DNA from: Novosphingobium sp. 9
Lineage (GTDB): Bacteria > Pseudomonadota > Alphaproteobacteria > Sphingomonadales > Sphingomonadaceae
DNA: 64,000 bases
Assembly (NCBI RefSeq): GCF_025340265.1
Contig: NZ_CP022707.1
Span: 2,294,501-2,358,500, forward strand
Reading direction: 5' to 3'
Made by a program: the position numbers and the translations under genes. This document shows positions 39,628 to 50,344 of this stretch, in pieces (the stretch's first letter is position 1; each line of letters starts with the position of its first letter). The notes beneath the pieces are model-generated. The model ran no database searches, was not told the DNA's origin, and was given only the letters and a program-made list of their open reading frames with translations.

Positions 39628-40809
39628 TCAGTACTTGCCCCAGACGAACTTGGACGACAGCGCGAAGTTCCACACCGCGCCCAGCACGATGCCGGTCACG
39701 ACCGCGATGGCCGAGTGGATGCCAATGGTCTTGAGCACGGCCGCCGAACCAACGTTCGTCAGCAGGCCCAGCGAGCAGGCCACGGCGAACTGCGCCCAGC
39801 CACGCAGCACCGGGCCAAAGCCGCGCAGGCGCTTGTCGGAATAGGTCAGTTCGTTATTCAACACGAAGTTGAAGGTCATCGCCACCAGCGCCGCAATCGC
39901 GTTGGCAACGTTGAAGGTCGTGCTTTCCGACCAGTTGCCGATCACGAAACGCACGCCGAACACGAAGTGCAGCAGCACCCACAGCGCGGCGACCTGAACC
40001 ACCACGCCCATCGCGCCCACCGTGCCGAACAGCGCGAAGCGCGTCGGGATGATGCGTCCGAGCCACTTGTCGTAAAGGCCAACGAGGAATTCGAACACGA
40101 CGGTCTGGTCCAGCTTGCTCTCGCCTTCCGCGCGGGCGGCGAAGTTCATGGGAAATTCCTTGACCCGCAGCGGCGTGTCAACGGTGGCGAGAATATCGAG
40201 AAGGATCTTGAAGCCCACGCCCGAAAGGCGATGCGCATCGGCACGCAGTATCTTGGCGGGGATCAGGAAGAAGCCGCTCATCGGGTCGGTCAGTTCGACA
40301 CCCGTCACCTTGTTGGCGATCTTGTTGGCGAAGCCCGAGGCCTTCACGCGGTCGGGGCGGCCCCACTCCTCGGTGCTCGCACCTTCCGCGAAGCGCGAGG
40401 CATAGGCGAGGTCGTACTCGCCTGAGTTCACCGCCGCCAGCATGCCGCGCAGCAGCGCCGGATCGTGCTGGTGATCGGCATCCATCACTGCGACGAAGGG
40501 CGCGCTGGTGGCGCACATGCCCTCGATCGCGGCGCTGGCAAGGCCCCGGCGACCGATGCGCTGGATGCAGCGCACGCGCGTGTCTTCCTGCGCGATGCGG
40601 CGCACCTCGTCGGCAGTGCCGTCGGGGCTGTTGTCGTCGACGTAGATCACTTCCCACGCGATGCCTGCCAGTGCCTTGTCGATCCGCTCGACCATCGTGG
40701 CGATGTTCTTGCGCTCGTTATAGGTCGGCAGGACGATGGCGAGTTCGAGCGGGCGCAGGTCTGCCTGCGGCGCAGTATCGAGAGCGATGTGTGTACCGGT
40801 GATGGTCAT
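39628..40809 (-). CDS. Dolichol-phosphate-mannose-synthase-like glycosyltransferase fused to GtrA domain
   Basis: A 393-residue GT2 family protein. Residues 1-240 form the glycosyltransferase, with VVLPTYNER, the DDNSPDGT loop and DADHQHDP, the DXD-type metal site. Residues 260-393 form a GtrA-like membrane domain with four hydrophobic segments. It probably loads a sugar onto a polyprenyl phosphate in the inner membrane, feeding LPS or protein modification. The GtrA domain may flip the product. Fusion of both steps in one chain is known but notable. Confidence 0.9.
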   Translation of the reverse strand: MTITGTHIALDTAPQADLRPLELAIVLPTYNERKNIATMVERIDKALAGIAWEVIYVDDNSPDGTADEVRRIAQEDTRVRCIQRIGRRGLASAAIEGMCATSAPFVAVMDADHQHDPALLRGMLAAVNSGEYDLAYASRFAEGASTEEWGRPDRVKASGFANKIANKVTGVELTDPMSGFFLIPAKILRADAHRLSGVGFKILLDILATVDTPLRVKEFPMNFAARAEGESKLDQTVVFEFLVGLYDKWLGRIIPTRFALFGTVGAMGVVVQVAALWVLLHFVFGVRFVIGNWSESTTFNVANAIAALVAMTFNFVLNNELTYSDKRLRGFGPVLRGWAQFAVACSLGLLTNVGSAAVLKTIGIHSAIAVVTGIVLGAVWNFALSSKFVWGKY

Positions 40810-40859
40810 GCGTAGGGTGTCTTAAAATCTAAACCTGAAAATTCCGTCAGCGATCGCTC

Positions 40860-41903
40860 TTACAGGCGTTCGAGCACGGCGTCACCGATTTCGCGCGTTC
40901 CGTGGCTGCCGCCCAGATCGCCGCCCTTGATGCCATCGGCCAACGTCGCCGCGACCGCGGCCTCGATGCGCAGCGCCTCGACCTCAAGGCCCAGCGAGTG
41001 GCGCAGCAGCATGGCCGCCGAGAGGATCGTCGCCATCGGGTTGGCAAGGCCCTTACCCGCGATGTCCGGCGCCGAACCGTGGATCGGCTCGTAAAGGCCA
41101 AAGCTGCCTTCCGCGAGACTGGCCGAGGCCAGCAGGCCGATCGAACCCACGCACATGCTGGCCTGATCGGAGAGGATATCACCGAACAGGTTGCCCGTGA
41201 CGATCACGTCGAAGGCGCCGGGGTTCTTCACCAGCTGCATCGCCGCGTTATCGACATACATGTGGGTCAGCTCGACCTCGGGGTATTCCGCCGAGACCTC
41301 GATCATCACGTCGCGCCAGAGCTGCGAGGTTTCCAGCACATTGGCCTTGTCGACCGAGCACAGCTTCTTGCCACGCGTCAGCGCCGCCTTGAAGCCCGCG
41401 TGTGCGATGCGGCGCACTTCGTCCTCGGCGTAGGACATCATGTCCCAGCCCTGACGGCGGCCGTCTTCGAGCGTGCGGGTGCCCTTCTCGCCGAAGTACA
41501 CGTCGCCATTCAACTCGCGCACGATGAGGAGGTCGATCGAGGCCGACACTTCAGGACGCAGCGAGGACAGGTCTTCCAGCCCCTTGAACACCTGCGCGGG
41601 GCGCAGGTTCGCGAACAGACCCAGTTCCTTGCGCAGACCCAGAACGGCCTGCTCGGGACGCAGCGCACGCTCCAGATGATCGAGCGCGAAATCGCCAACC
41701 GCGCCGAACAGGATCGCATCGGCCGAGCGCGCTATCTCCAGCGTTGCAGCGGGAAGCGGGTGGCCGTGCTTGTGATAGGCCGCACCGCCGACATCGCCCT
41801 CGACGAGTTCGAGACCCGGAAGATCAAGCGCCTTGAGCACCCGAACAGCCTGTTCAGTCACTTCGGGGCCAATTCCGTCGCCTGCAAAAACCGCGATACG
41901 CAT
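40860..41903 (-). CDS. leuB: 3-isopropylmalate dehydrogenase
   Basis: A 347-residue enzyme in leucine synthesis. The opening [16 protein letters not shown] and the [17 protein letters not shown] segment are diagnostic. The start at 41903 was chosen over 41927. recO lies 20 bases upstream. Confidence 0.96.
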   Translation of the reverse strand: MRIAVFAGDGIGPEVTEQAVRVLKALDLPGLELVEGDVGGAAYHKHGHPLPAATLEIARSADAILFGAVGDFALDHLERALRPEQAVLGLRKELGLFANLRPAQVFKGLEDLSSLRPEVSASIDLLIVRELNGDVYFGEKGTRTLEDGRRQGWDMMSYAEDEVRRIAHAGFKAALTRGKKLCSVDKANVLETSQLWRDVMIEVSAEYPEVELTHMYVDNAAMQLVKNPGAFDVIVTGNLFGDILSDQASMCVGSIGLLASASLAEGSFGLYEPIHGSAPDIAGKGLANPMATILSAAMLLRHSLGLEVEALRIEAAVAATLADGIKGGDLGGSHGTREIGDAVLERL

Positions 41904-41923
41904 GATGTCCGCTTCCTCGTCTT

Positions 41924-42529
41924 TCAACCGCTGATACGCGCCAGCCGCTCGCGCAGCAAAGCGCGGGCCGCCATAGCGTCTTGGCGGCGATCGGCAAGCG
42001 GATAGCGCGAAAGCTGGGTGCCCAGCCTATCGAAAACCGCCAGCATCGCCTCCCAGTCGTCGTCTTCCGGGCGGCTGACCGGCACGCCATAGCCCAGTTC
42101 GCGCAGCATCAGCACTTCGTAGGAAAGCAGCGCGATCAGCCATCCGCGTGCTGAGGGGGCCAGACATACCGCATCGAGCAGCGCATCGAGCGCAGGAGGC
42201 AGCGCCGGATACGGCTGGCGCTCGGGCAAGGCGGCGGCGGTCAGCGTCGTCACCCAGCCGATCGCGGCGGCGGGCAGCGGCTCGGTCAGCCAGGGCGCGC
42301 GGCTTTGCACTAGTTCCAGCCGCGCAAAAGGCAGCTGGCTTTCGGTGCGCGAGCGGATGTCCGCCTCCACCCGGTTTCCGGGGATCAGCACGGGCCGCAA
42401 TTCGCGCCCGCGCCCGCCTGCGACATAGGCCGCGACCAGTCCCGCCTCAACGGTCAGCAGACGGACGATCGAGGCTGTCTCCCCATGTGCGCGCACGGCG
42501 CAGACCAGCGCGGTGGTGCGAAGCTGCAC
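41924..42529 (-). CDS. recO: DNA repair protein RecO
   Basis: A 201-residue protein that loads RecA with RecR and RecF. The N-terminal OB fold ([22 protein letters not shown]) is present; the helical part follows. It is shorter than E. coli RecO (242). No zinc cysteines of the longer Gram-positive type are seen. It is transcribed toward leuB with a 20-base gap. Confidence 0.85.
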   Translation of the reverse strand: MQLRTTALVCAVRAHGETASIVRLLTVEAGLVAAYVAGGRGRELRPVLIPGNRVEADIRSRTESQLPFARLELVQSRAPWLTEPLPAAAIGWVTTLTAAALPERQPYPALPPALDALLDAVCLAPSARGWLIALLSYEVLMLRELGYGVPVSRPEDDDWEAMLAVFDRLGTQLSRYPLADRRQDAMAARALLRERLARISG

Positions 42530-42603
42530 GTCTCAGACACCCCAAACGACGAACGCGCCGGAAGGCCCGACGCGCTCACGGAAATCGAAATGGGGGTTTA
42601 GGA

Positions 42604-42846
42604 TCAACCTTTAGCTTCGAGCACGGCGATGCGCGCCTTCAGATCCTCGACCTCGGCGCGCGAGGAAGCGGCCATTTCCTTCACTGCCTCGAATTCCTCG
42701 CGGCTGACGAAGTCCATGTCGCCCAGCATCTCGCGGAACCGCTCGCGCGCCGAATCGCGCGCTTCGCGGGTCATGCCGGCCAGGGTGCCGGCGGCGCTGT
42801 TCATCATCTTGACGACATCGGCGATGAAAGGGTTTTCGCTCTGCAT
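42604..42846 (-). CDS. UbiK-like accessory factor (BMFP family)
   Basis: An 80-residue mostly helical protein. The opening NPFIADVVKMMNSAAG and coiled-coil C-terminus (EDLKARIAVLEAK) match the UbiK/BMFP family, which supports ubiquinone-synthesis complexes. In this family an N-terminal amphipathic helix and a C-terminal coiled coil give a trimer. Confidence 0.82.
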   Translation of the reverse strand: MQSENPFIADVVKMMNSAAGTLAGMTREARDSARERFREMLGDMDFVSREEFEAVKEMAASSRAEVEDLKARIAVLEAKG

Positions 42847-42916
42847 GGCGCCTAGATGGCGGCTTGTGCGCGTTATCGCAAGAGGGAGTTACATCTCGTC
42901 TCCCTCCCCACTCGTC

Positions 42917-42984
42917 GTCCCAGCGGAAGCTGGGACCGCTCTCGATGAAGCGCCCTGCCCACCGCAATCCCAGCCTGCGCTGGG
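42917..42984. repeat. Pair of REP-like hairpins
   Basis: Arms GTCCCAGC and GCTGGGAC around GGAA (42917-42936), then CCCAGC-CTGC-GCTGGG (42969-42984). The pattern of two small palindromes between genes is a common dispersed REP element in alphaproteobacteria. Confidence 0.65.
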
Positions 42985-42990
42985 GTGACG

Positions 42991-43506
42991 TTATGGAGAA
43001 CCCGTCACCCCACCTTGACTGTCCTTGGTCGTTGGAGCCTTGCAGGCGCTGGCGGGGACTAATGTGATATTCTTCGCGCTCAATACCTCTTCGCGCGTAT
43101 CATCGCCTGCCCCAATGGTCGCCGTTCCCTTGAAGGTCGCCGGGATTTCGCCACCCGGCCATTTGATGTCGTCCTGCTGGACCGGCGCATACATCGTGAT
43201 GAGCAAAAGATTTTGCAGTTCACCCCCGCTCGTTTCCATAAGCCAGCTTGTGCCCAGACTTCCCTCCCCTTTTATCACACCGTCCGGGGTAAGACTCCCG
43301 CCCGCCGTGATCGTCCAACCCTCCGGAATATGGCAGACTGCGTTCACCGTCACACCCCAAGTATCGAACGAGAAGCTGTTGAGCTGATCCGTCCCGGTAA
43401 GCCCCAGCTTATCGATGGAAAGAAGATAGGTCTGCGGATGATCGACTTCTGCTGGCGCATTCGCCAGCAACAGGAGAGGTAACAGGAAACGCAGCGCGCC
43501 GGGCAT
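42991..43506 (-). CDS. Secreted protein, unknown function
   Basis: A 171-residue protein with a short hydrophobic signal peptide ending near ANAPAEV. The body is beta-rich by appearance, with two cysteines. It follows tspO by 10 bases. No family is recognised. Confidence 0.6.
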   Translation of the reverse strand: MPGALRFLLPLLLLANAPAEVDHPQTYLLSIDKLGLTGTDQLNSFSFDTWGVTVNAVCHIPEGWTITAGGSLTPDGVIKGEGSLGTSWLMETSGGELQNLLLITMYAPVQQDDIKWPGGEIPATFKGTATIGAGDDTREEVLSAKNITLVPASACKAPTTKDSQGGVTGSP

Positions 43507-43516
43507 CCCCTCCCCC

Positions 43517-44071
43517 TCAGATCTCGATCCGCTGCACTGCGCCTGAGCCTTGCGCGCCGTCCTGTCCGGGGTTCGCCTGAAGGAAGGCGTAATTCAGATA
43601 CGTCGCGAACAGAATCCACGCGAGGTAGGGCACCAGCAGCAGCGCGGCAGGGCGACGCACGCGCCAGAAGGCGGCGATGGTGACGATCACCGCGAGGTCG
43701 AGCAGGCTGATCACCACCAGCCCGGCATGCATCTTGTGCGCGCCGAAGAACACCGGCGACCACGCAAGGTTGAGCACCAGTTGCACGCCGAAGAACACCA
43801 GCGCCAACCCACGCCCACGCGCGCCTCTGGCAGCACCAACCATCGCGGCGGCCAGGCCCATCATCACGTAGAGCAGCGACCAGACAATCGGGAACACCAG
43901 CGGCGCAGGGTAAACCGAAGGCTTCACCAGCGCGGCGAACCACGGGTTGTCCGGCCCGCTTACCGAGGCGCGTCTTGAGATGAAGCCGAGCAGGATCACC
44001 AGCGGCACGATCACCAGAGTCCAGCGCCAGAAACTGGCCCGCAACTGACCGGGAGAGGCAATCGAGTGCAT
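43517..44071 (-). CDS. tspO: TspO/MBR family membrane protein
   Basis: A 184-residue five-helix membrane protein of the tryptophan-rich sensory protein family, which binds porphyrins. The segment PSVYPAPLVFPIVWSLLYVMMG and the AWILFATYLNYAF motif are typical. In photosynthetic relatives TspO tunes pigment genes; its role here is unknown. Confidence 0.9.
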   Translation of the reverse strand: MHSIASPGQLRASFWRWTLVIVPLVILLGFISRRASVSGPDNPWFAALVKPSVYPAPLVFPIVWSLLYVMMGLAAAMVGAARGARGRGLALVFFGVQLVLNLAWSPVFFGAHKMHAGLVVISLLDLAVIVTIAAFWRVRRPAALLLVPYLAWILFATYLNYAFLQANPGQDGAQGSGAVQRIEI

Positions 44072-44172
44072 CGGCGTTTCGTACTCCGTGGCGCGAACCC
44101 TCCGAATCGGGAGGTTCGCTGGAACAGGGGACGGTTTGTGCAGGCTGTGTGCCGCTCGCGCAATCGCAAGGT

Positions 44173-45015
<843 letters not shown>

Positions 45016-45057
45016 AGGGCCCTTGTGATAGGCGGCGCCTCATTCCATACCGAGGGG

Positions 45058-45681
45058 ATGAAGGCAAATCCGGCCCGCCCCGTTATCCGCGCTCTCCGCC
45101 CCCAAGACAACCGCGCGCCCACGACACCGCGCCGTACAATTCTTGCGGCAGGCGCCGCCCTGACCTCCCTGCTGGCAGCAGCGTGCGTACCGCAGGCCGA
45201 GGCGCCCGGCGGAGGCCATCACGGTCATCACCTGCCCCCGCGCCCCGCGCCGCAATATATGCCGACCTCGCCTTCTGCACCTGCCGCTCCCGTTTCACAG
45301 GACTGGCGAGATGCCCCGCGCACCATGGGCGACTGGACATGGGGACCGGTCAGCGGCGGCACGCGCGCCAGCTATGGCGATCTATCAGGTGGAAGCCTAT
45401 TTTCGCTGACCTGCAACCGCGCCGCCCGCGCAGTGGTGCTGATGCGCACCTCCTCGATAACCACGCCTGCAACCATGCAGATCACCACGACCTACGGCGC
45501 GCGCAGCTTCACCGCGAGCCCGGTGCCCGGCGGACTTGCCATCACGCTGGCGGCAAACGATCCGCAGCTCGATGCCATGGCCTTCAGCCGCGGCCGCTTC
45601 GCGGTGTTCACCAGCGGCGCCCCCACGCTCTACCTGCCCAGCTGGGCCGAGGTTGGCCGGGTGATCGAGGACTGCCGCTGA
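45058..45681 (+). CDS. Probable lipoprotein, unknown function
   Basis: A 207-residue protein. Twin arginines (PRRTILAAG) precede a hydrophobic stretch ending in LAAACVP, so it may be a lipoprotein exported by the Tat or Sec system. A His/Pro-rich linker (HHGHHLPPRP) follows, then a domain of about 130 residues with a TWGPVSGG segment. It is divergent from tlyA by 42 bases. Confidence 0.65.
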   Translation: MKANPARPVIRALRPQDNRAPTTPRRTILAAGAALTSLLAAACVPQAEAPGGGHHGHHLPPRPAPQYMPTSPSAPAAPVSQDWRDAPRTMGDWTWGPVSGGTRASYGDLSGGSLFSLTCNRAARAVVLMRTSSITTPATMQITTTYGARSFTASPVPGGLAITLAANDPQLDAMAFSRGRFAVFTSGAPTLYLPSWAEVGRVIEDCR

Positions 45682-46018
45682 GAGCGGACGTTCTCGGTCG
45701 GTCCCGGCAGCGATTCTCTCGCGTCAATTGTGTAAAAGTGCGCAGGTAATTGGGAGAATTTGCGCCGTTTTCGTGCCTTTCGGGCACGCAGCGGGCCTTT
45801 GCCGAAACAACGGCGAAAAGGCTCCGATCCCTGCGCCGTTTCGCTGGGGATAACGGGCGGGAAGCAACGATATTGACCGCAAAAAACAGGATTACAAGTC
45901 TTGTGATGCACTGCGGAATGCGACACATTTTCCTCAAGACAACGGCCCCCGGTTTACGCGCCTGGGCGCAGCCGAAGTCCCAGCCGCAGCGATGCGGCGC
46001 CTATGGCTCAACAGCGCG

Positions 46019-46188
46019 AAAGGAGGTGATCCGATGTCTCATGGTTCAGCAGAGAGGTCGGCAATTTCCGTCGTGAGGCATTATCGCTGATACGCTCTTT
46101 TGAGCGCTTGCGATAAAGGTCTCACTGGCGGCACTTCCCGGCCGCTGACCATGCGAAGGGTCGTACCGAGATATCGGTGCGGCCCTTC
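46019..46188 (+). ncRNA. Candidate structured RNA with an 18-codon ORF
   Basis: A 14-base perfect complement of the 16S 3' end, AAAGGAGGTGATCC (46019-46032), precedes ATG 46034. The stop codon lies inside hairpin A (TTATCGC/GCGATAA with inner CGCTC/GAGCG; 46081-46116). Hairpin B is GCGGC/GCCGC (46127-46146). Hairpin C has a 15-base-pair stem with two G-U pairs and loop GATA (46155-46188). No gene follows on this strand. No poly-T tract is seen. The whole could be a dual-function small RNA or leader of something lost. Confidence 0.4.
46034..46090 (+). CDS. 18-codon ORF with perfect Shine-Dalgarno
   Basis: The peptide reads MSHGSAERSAISVVRHYR. The ribosome binding site is far stronger than that of any other gene in the window. 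Because the stop codon is within a hairpin arm, translation would open that hairpin. Peptide function is unknown. Confidence 0.45.
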   Translation: MSHGSAERSAISVVRHYR

Positions 46189-46262
46189 TCAGTTATGGCC
46201 TTACGGAAAGGACGGCCTTGCGCAGGTTTAGTGCGTTTCAGCTGTCGCCGCGAACACAGCCT

Positions 46263-46676
46263 TCAGAACGGCAAATCAACCAGATTCGGCGCCACCCAGT
46301 CACGCCGGGCGAGCGGCGAAAACAGCCGCCCCCGGCTCCAGTGCATCAGCAGCCAATCGGAACGCCCCAGCGATGACGCCATGATTTCGGCAAGCACATC
46401 AGCGAGTTGTCGATCATCGAGCCATGCTTTCGCCGCGCGCAGCGAGGCCAGGGTAATCGTGTGATGATAGCCCGAACTGTCGGTGTTCGCCGTTCCCGTC
46501 GCTTCGTTGTACGCGCGGATAATGGCGCGCAAAGCGGCAGGCTCGGAAGACTCGGGACGATGGCGCAGCAACCACAGCACGGCCGCAAAATGCGCCTCAT
46601 GCGTCCACTGCACCTTGGGCAGCGAGCGGTTGAGAAGGCCCAGAGCGGCAGATTCAATGGCAGTGTTGTCGAGCAT
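46263..46676 (-). CDS. Conserved hypothetical protein
   Basis: A 137-residue soluble helical protein beginning MLDNTAIESAALGLLNRS. It contains WTHEAHFAAVLWLLRHRPE and HHTITLASLRAAKAWLDD. No family named. The start at 46676 avoids a longer 5' extension. Convergent with the candidate RNA. Confidence 0.6.
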   Translation of the reverse strand: MLDNTAIESAALGLLNRSLPKVQWTHEAHFAAVLWLLRHRPESSEPAALRAIIRAYNEATGTANTDSSGYHHTITLASLRAAKAWLDDRQLADVLAEIMASSLGRSDWLLMHWSRGRLFSPLARRDWVAPNLVDLPF

Positions 46677-46868
46677 TATCCATGCGCCTTGCCGCATCCA
46701 CGAACCGCACGCCAGTGAGGCCATCGGAGCCCTCGCTTTTTCCGCAGTTTGCGTGGCTTGCACAAGGTGCTAAGAAAAATGCACGCGATGGAAAATTTCC
46801 ATTACCTTGTCATTTAGGCAATTTTAGTTCACTGGGGCCGTCCCCCACCCGTTTCAAAGGACCCTTCG

Positions 46869-47969
46869 ATGGCGACTCTCGCCGATACCGGCCTCGCATT
46901 CACCACCCTGCCCCATCCGGCTCCGGCCAGCGACGAGCAGCGCGCGGCGGTACTCGCCAACCCCGGTTTCGGCTCGCACTTCACCGATCACATGGTCGTC
47001 ATCGAATGGAGCGAAGGCACCGGCTGGCATGACGCAACGCTCGGCCCGCGCGGCCCGCTGGCCCTCGATCCGGCCGCCGCCGTGCTTCATTATGCGCAGG
47101 AAATCTTTGAAGGTCTGAAAGCTTACGTGCAGGCCGATGGCAGCGTTTCGCTGTTCCGCCCCGAAGCGAACGCCCGCCGTTTCAACGACTCCGCCCGCCG
47201 CCTCGCCATGCCCGAGCTGCCCGAGGCGCTGTTCATCGAGGCGATCGAGCGACTGGTCCGCGCCGATCGCGGCTGGATTCCCGAAGGCGAAGGCGCCTCG
47301 CTTTATCTCCGCCCCTTCATGATCGCGACCGAAGCGTTCCTGGGCGTGCGTCCGGCCAAGAGCTACAAGTTCATCGTCATCGCCAGCCCGGCAGGCAACT
47401 ACTTCAAATCCGGCTCACCCGCCGTCTCGATCTGGGTCAGCGACTATGTTCGCGCCGCGCCCGGCGGCACCGGCGCGGCCAAGTGCGGAGGCAACTACGC
47501 CGCCAGCCTCGTGCCGCAGGGTGAGGCCATCGCGCGCGGGCACGATCAGGTCGTGTTCCTCGATGCCGTAGAGCGCAAGTGGATCGAGGAACTGGGCGGC
47601 ATGAACCTGTACTTCGTGTTTGCGGACGGCACTCTCCTGACCCCCGAACTGACCGGCACGATCCTGCCCGGCATCACGCGCGACAGCCTGCTCACACTGG
47701 CGCGCGAAGAAGGACTGCAGGTGATCGAAGGCCGGTATTCGATGGACGAATGGCGCGCCGATACTGCTTCCGGCAAGCTGCTGGAAACCTTCGCCTGCGG
47801 CACTGCCGCTGTGGTGACGCCGGTGGGCAAGGTCTGCGGCCATGACGGCGATTTCGAAATAGGCACGGGCGGCCCCGGTCAGCTCACCCAGAAGCTGAAG
47901 GCCCGTCTTGTCGCGATCCAGCGCGGCCAGGAAAGCGACACGCACGGCTGGGTCCGCAAGATCGCCTGA
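46869..47969 (+). CDS. ilvE: Branched-chain-amino-acid aminotransferase
   Basis: A 366-residue class IV PLP enzyme that transaminates the branched-chain keto acids. The PLP lysine is in AKCGGNYA. Its length and the EALDP-like lead-in ALDPAAAVLHYAQEIFEGLK fit the long BCAT type. GG-rich leader AAAGG lies 8 bases before ATG. Confidence 0.95.
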   Translation: MATLADTGLAFTTLPHPAPASDEQRAAVLANPGFGSHFTDHMVVIEWSEGTGWHDATLGPRGPLALDPAAAVLHYAQEIFEGLKAYVQADGSVSLFRPEANARRFNDSARRLAMPELPEALFIEAIERLVRADRGWIPEGEGASLYLRPFMIATEAFLGVRPAKSYKFIVIASPAGNYFKSGSPAVSIWVSDYVRAAPGGTGAAKCGGNYAASLVPQGEAIARGHDQVVFLDAVERKWIEELGGMNLYFVFADGTLLTPELTGTILPGITRDSLLTLAREEGLQVIEGRYSMDEWRADTASGKLLETFACGTAAVVTPVGKVCGHDGDFEIGTGGPGQLTQKLKARLVAIQRGQESDTHGWVRKIA

Positions 47970-47992
47970 GCAGGCACCGCATCGACCGGATC

Positions 47993-48033
47993 TAAAAAAG
48001 GGCGCCGAAACCATAAGGGTTCGGCGCCCTTTT
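47993..48033. terminator. Terminator after ilvE
   Basis: AAAAAAGGGCGCCGAA pairs with TTCGGCGCCCTTTT around a 10-base loop. It can serve the convergent gene as well. Confidence 0.8.
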
Positions 48034-48073
48034 CATGCGCCGAATTTTCTTAGGCCTCTGTCGTTTCACGCCA

Positions 48074-48412
48074 TCAATGAAACGGCCTTGGTGACGGGGA
48101 GAGCGGCTTACCTTGCGCAAGACCCTCACCACAGCGCAGAACCTGCAAGGCATGTGCATGCCCCAGCAGCAAATTCCGCAAGCGCTGCTCCTCCAGACCG
48201 TGCGCGGTGCGTGGCAGCAGATCGAGATAGGCCAGCGCCAGCGGCAGAAAAGCGCGCACGGCGACATCGAAATCCCGACACGCTTCAAGACTGGCCGCAT
48301 CGCGCCGTGTCGCCCGCAAGTGCGCATCGTCGACAGCCCAGTATGCGACAAAAGGCTCCAGCGCGGAAAAACGGCGCGGCAACAGGGACGAAAACGCGGA
48401 AAGGCTCGACAT
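48074..48412 (-). CDS. Conserved hypothetical helical protein
   Basis: A 112-residue soluble protein with LEACRDFDVAVRAFLPLALAYLDLLP and LLLGHAHALQVL. Probably helical. No family recognised. It ends 40 bases before the ilvE terminator, convergent with ilvE. Confidence 0.5.
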   Translation of the reverse strand: MSSLSAFSSLLPRRFSALEPFVAYWAVDDAHLRATRRDAASLEACRDFDVAVRAFLPLALAYLDLLPRTAHGLEEQRLRNLLLGHAHALQVLRCGEGLAQGKPLSPSPRPFH

Positions 48413-48624
48413 GCAGACATGACCTCAGGGATGGATGTGCGACCGGGCGTTTCTGTGCCCTTGGGCGATGGCGCCTGCCGCCCTCCTTACCGGCACATCA
48501 CTGATCCGCACCTGAAGATAACCTTAGGTATTTTCACTGGATTGATGATGGGTTCATCGGAGCCTTGTCGGGATGCAGACCGCTTCCTACTTCCCCTCGC
48601 GACCTTTCCTCGCAGGAGCTTGCC

Positions 48625-49475
48625 ATGTCCGATCCCGTTTACACCCCGCCCAAAGTCTGGACCTGGGACAAGGCCAACGGGGGCCAATGGGCAACGCTCA
48701 ATCGCCCCGTATCAGGTGCCACGCATGACAAGGACCTGCCGCGCGGCGAACACCCCTTCCAGTTGCACTCGCTCGGCACCCCAATGGCCAGAAGGTGACA
48801 ATCCTGTTCGAGGAACTGCTCGACGCCGGATTCTCCGAGGCTGAGTATGACGCCTGGCTCGTATCAATTATGGATGGGGACCAATTCGGCAGCGATTTCG
48901 TTGCCATCAACCCGAATTCGAAAATTCCCGCCCTGCTCGACTGCTCGGGCGACAAACCCTTTCGCGTGTTCGAATCGGGCGCGATCCTGATGCATCTGGC
49001 AGAAAAGTTCGGCGCCTTCCTTCCCACGTCCGGCCCGGCACGCGCCGAATGCCTTTCCTGGCTGATGTGGCAGATGGGCAGCGCACCGATGATCGGCGGC
49101 GGCTTCGGGCACTTCTATGCCTATGCGCCCGAGAAATACGAGTACCCGATCAACCGCTACGCGATGGAGACCAAGCGCCTGCTCGACGTGGCCGACAAGC
49201 GCCTGGGCGATAGTGAATATCTGGCCGGCGCAGACTACACCATTGCCGACATGGCCGCCTACGGCTGGTTCTCGCGCATGGTGAATGGCGAGGCTTATGG
49301 CAATGCCGGTGAATTTCTGCAGATCAGCGAATATGCAAATCTCGTGCGCTGGTCGAACCAGCTTGGCCAGCGTCGCGGCGTGAAGCGCGGCTCGATCGTC
49401 AACCGCAAGGGTGAAGGCTTCATAGAAAACCGTCACAGCGCAGCGGATATCGACGCAATCCTCGGCACGAACTGA
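48625..49475 (+). CDS. yghU: Glutathione S-transferase-like protein YghU, frameshifted in this sequence
   Basis: A 283-residue nu-class GST with disulphide-reductase-like activity in E. coli. The opening YTPPKVWTWDKANGGQWATL, PVSGATHDKDLP and the later NPNSKIPALLD and YEYPINRY segments match YghU. The frame breaks at 48780: CACCCCAATGG should be CACCCCCAATGG to read LGTPNGQKVTI. Restoring one C gives an intact gene. Confidence 0.88.
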
Positions 49476-49587
49476 TGCTTTGCAGCCGGTGCGGAGGAAC
49501 GCCGCCGCACCGGCTGCGAAATGACTATTTTTCCTGCCGAGAGGCCTTTTCAGCCCGGTAATTTATCGCTAAGCGCCACTTCCCTGA

Positions 49588-49662
49588 TGGGGCGTCGCCA
49601 AGTGGTAAGGCACCGGTTTTTGGTACCGGCATTCGCAGGTTCGAATCCTGCCGCCCCAGCCA
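49588..49662 (+). tRNA. tRNA-Gln (TTG anticodon)
   Basis: 75 bases including a genomic CCA. The acceptor arms TGGGGCG and CGCCCCA pair, the anticodon loop is TTTTGGT with anticodon TTG, and the T loop GTTCGAATC is intact. Its 3' end is the left border of prophage DNA. Confidence 0.96.
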
Positions 49663-49691
49663 AGGGTTTTTGCTGAGTCTCATGGTGTCAA

Positions 49692-50120
49692 TCATCTGAG
49701 GCACTTTCCATTTTCAGCAGTTATGAGGCGGTGCGCCTCCAGTTTCGCCACGGCAGAATCACTCTGTGTGGCGGTCATGGCTTGATACCGCTCCAACATC
49801 TCGATCACTGTCTTGATGGTCCAACCAAGGATCGAAGCGATCTCCGAAGGGGTCGCTCCAGCATCGGCCCGCATGGTGCAGGCCGTCCCGCGCAGGTCGT
49901 GGAAATGAAGGCCCGACAGCTTTGCAGCCTTCGTCGCCTCACCCCATTTGTGCATGAAGTGGGTCGGTCGCGGATCGACTTTCCGCAGCTCACCCTTTGC
50001 CGTCGTCAGGATCGTCTTTGCCGTCCTGGGCATCGCGTCCAGCAAGGCACGAAGGCCGGAGTAGACCGGCATACGCGGCGTACTCCGCGATGATGTCGGC
50101 GACGGTGGTCGGGAGAGCAA
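49692..50120 (-). pseudogene. Tyrosine integrase, C-terminal fragment
   Basis: A 142-residue ORF with the integrase core: Arg in HDLRGTA, GWTIKTVIEMLERYQ with the catalytic Tyr. The N-terminal two-thirds is missing and its first 20 residues belong to a different frame, where MNAIALPTTVADIIAEYAAY begins at 50130, so a deletion joint lies near 50070. Inactive. Confidence 0.85.
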
Positions 50121-50344
50121 TGGCGTTCATGATGTCACCACCTCCCCCGCACTCGCCATCACATCGCCCACGGTATCCCAGGCAAGCGCCTCTGCGTCGG
50201 GAATGTCGCGGCCCGTGATGTTGCCGAGATCGAGCGCAATGCCATGACGGGTCAGCGCGTCGGCGCCGAGGTCATCGAGGCGTGCGCCCGGCTCGATAGG
50301 ATTCCGCGCCAGTCCGGGCAGGTTGCTCTGGATTTAGGGGATGA

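Noticed and set aside
45873..45901. Sigma-70 promoter for the candidate RNA
   Set aside because: TTGACC is present but no acceptable -10 at correct spacing.
46019..46033. AAGGAGGTGATCC as a 16S rRNA 3' end on the minus strand
   Set aside because: Only the terminal bases match; no preceding helix 45 or rRNA sequence follows.
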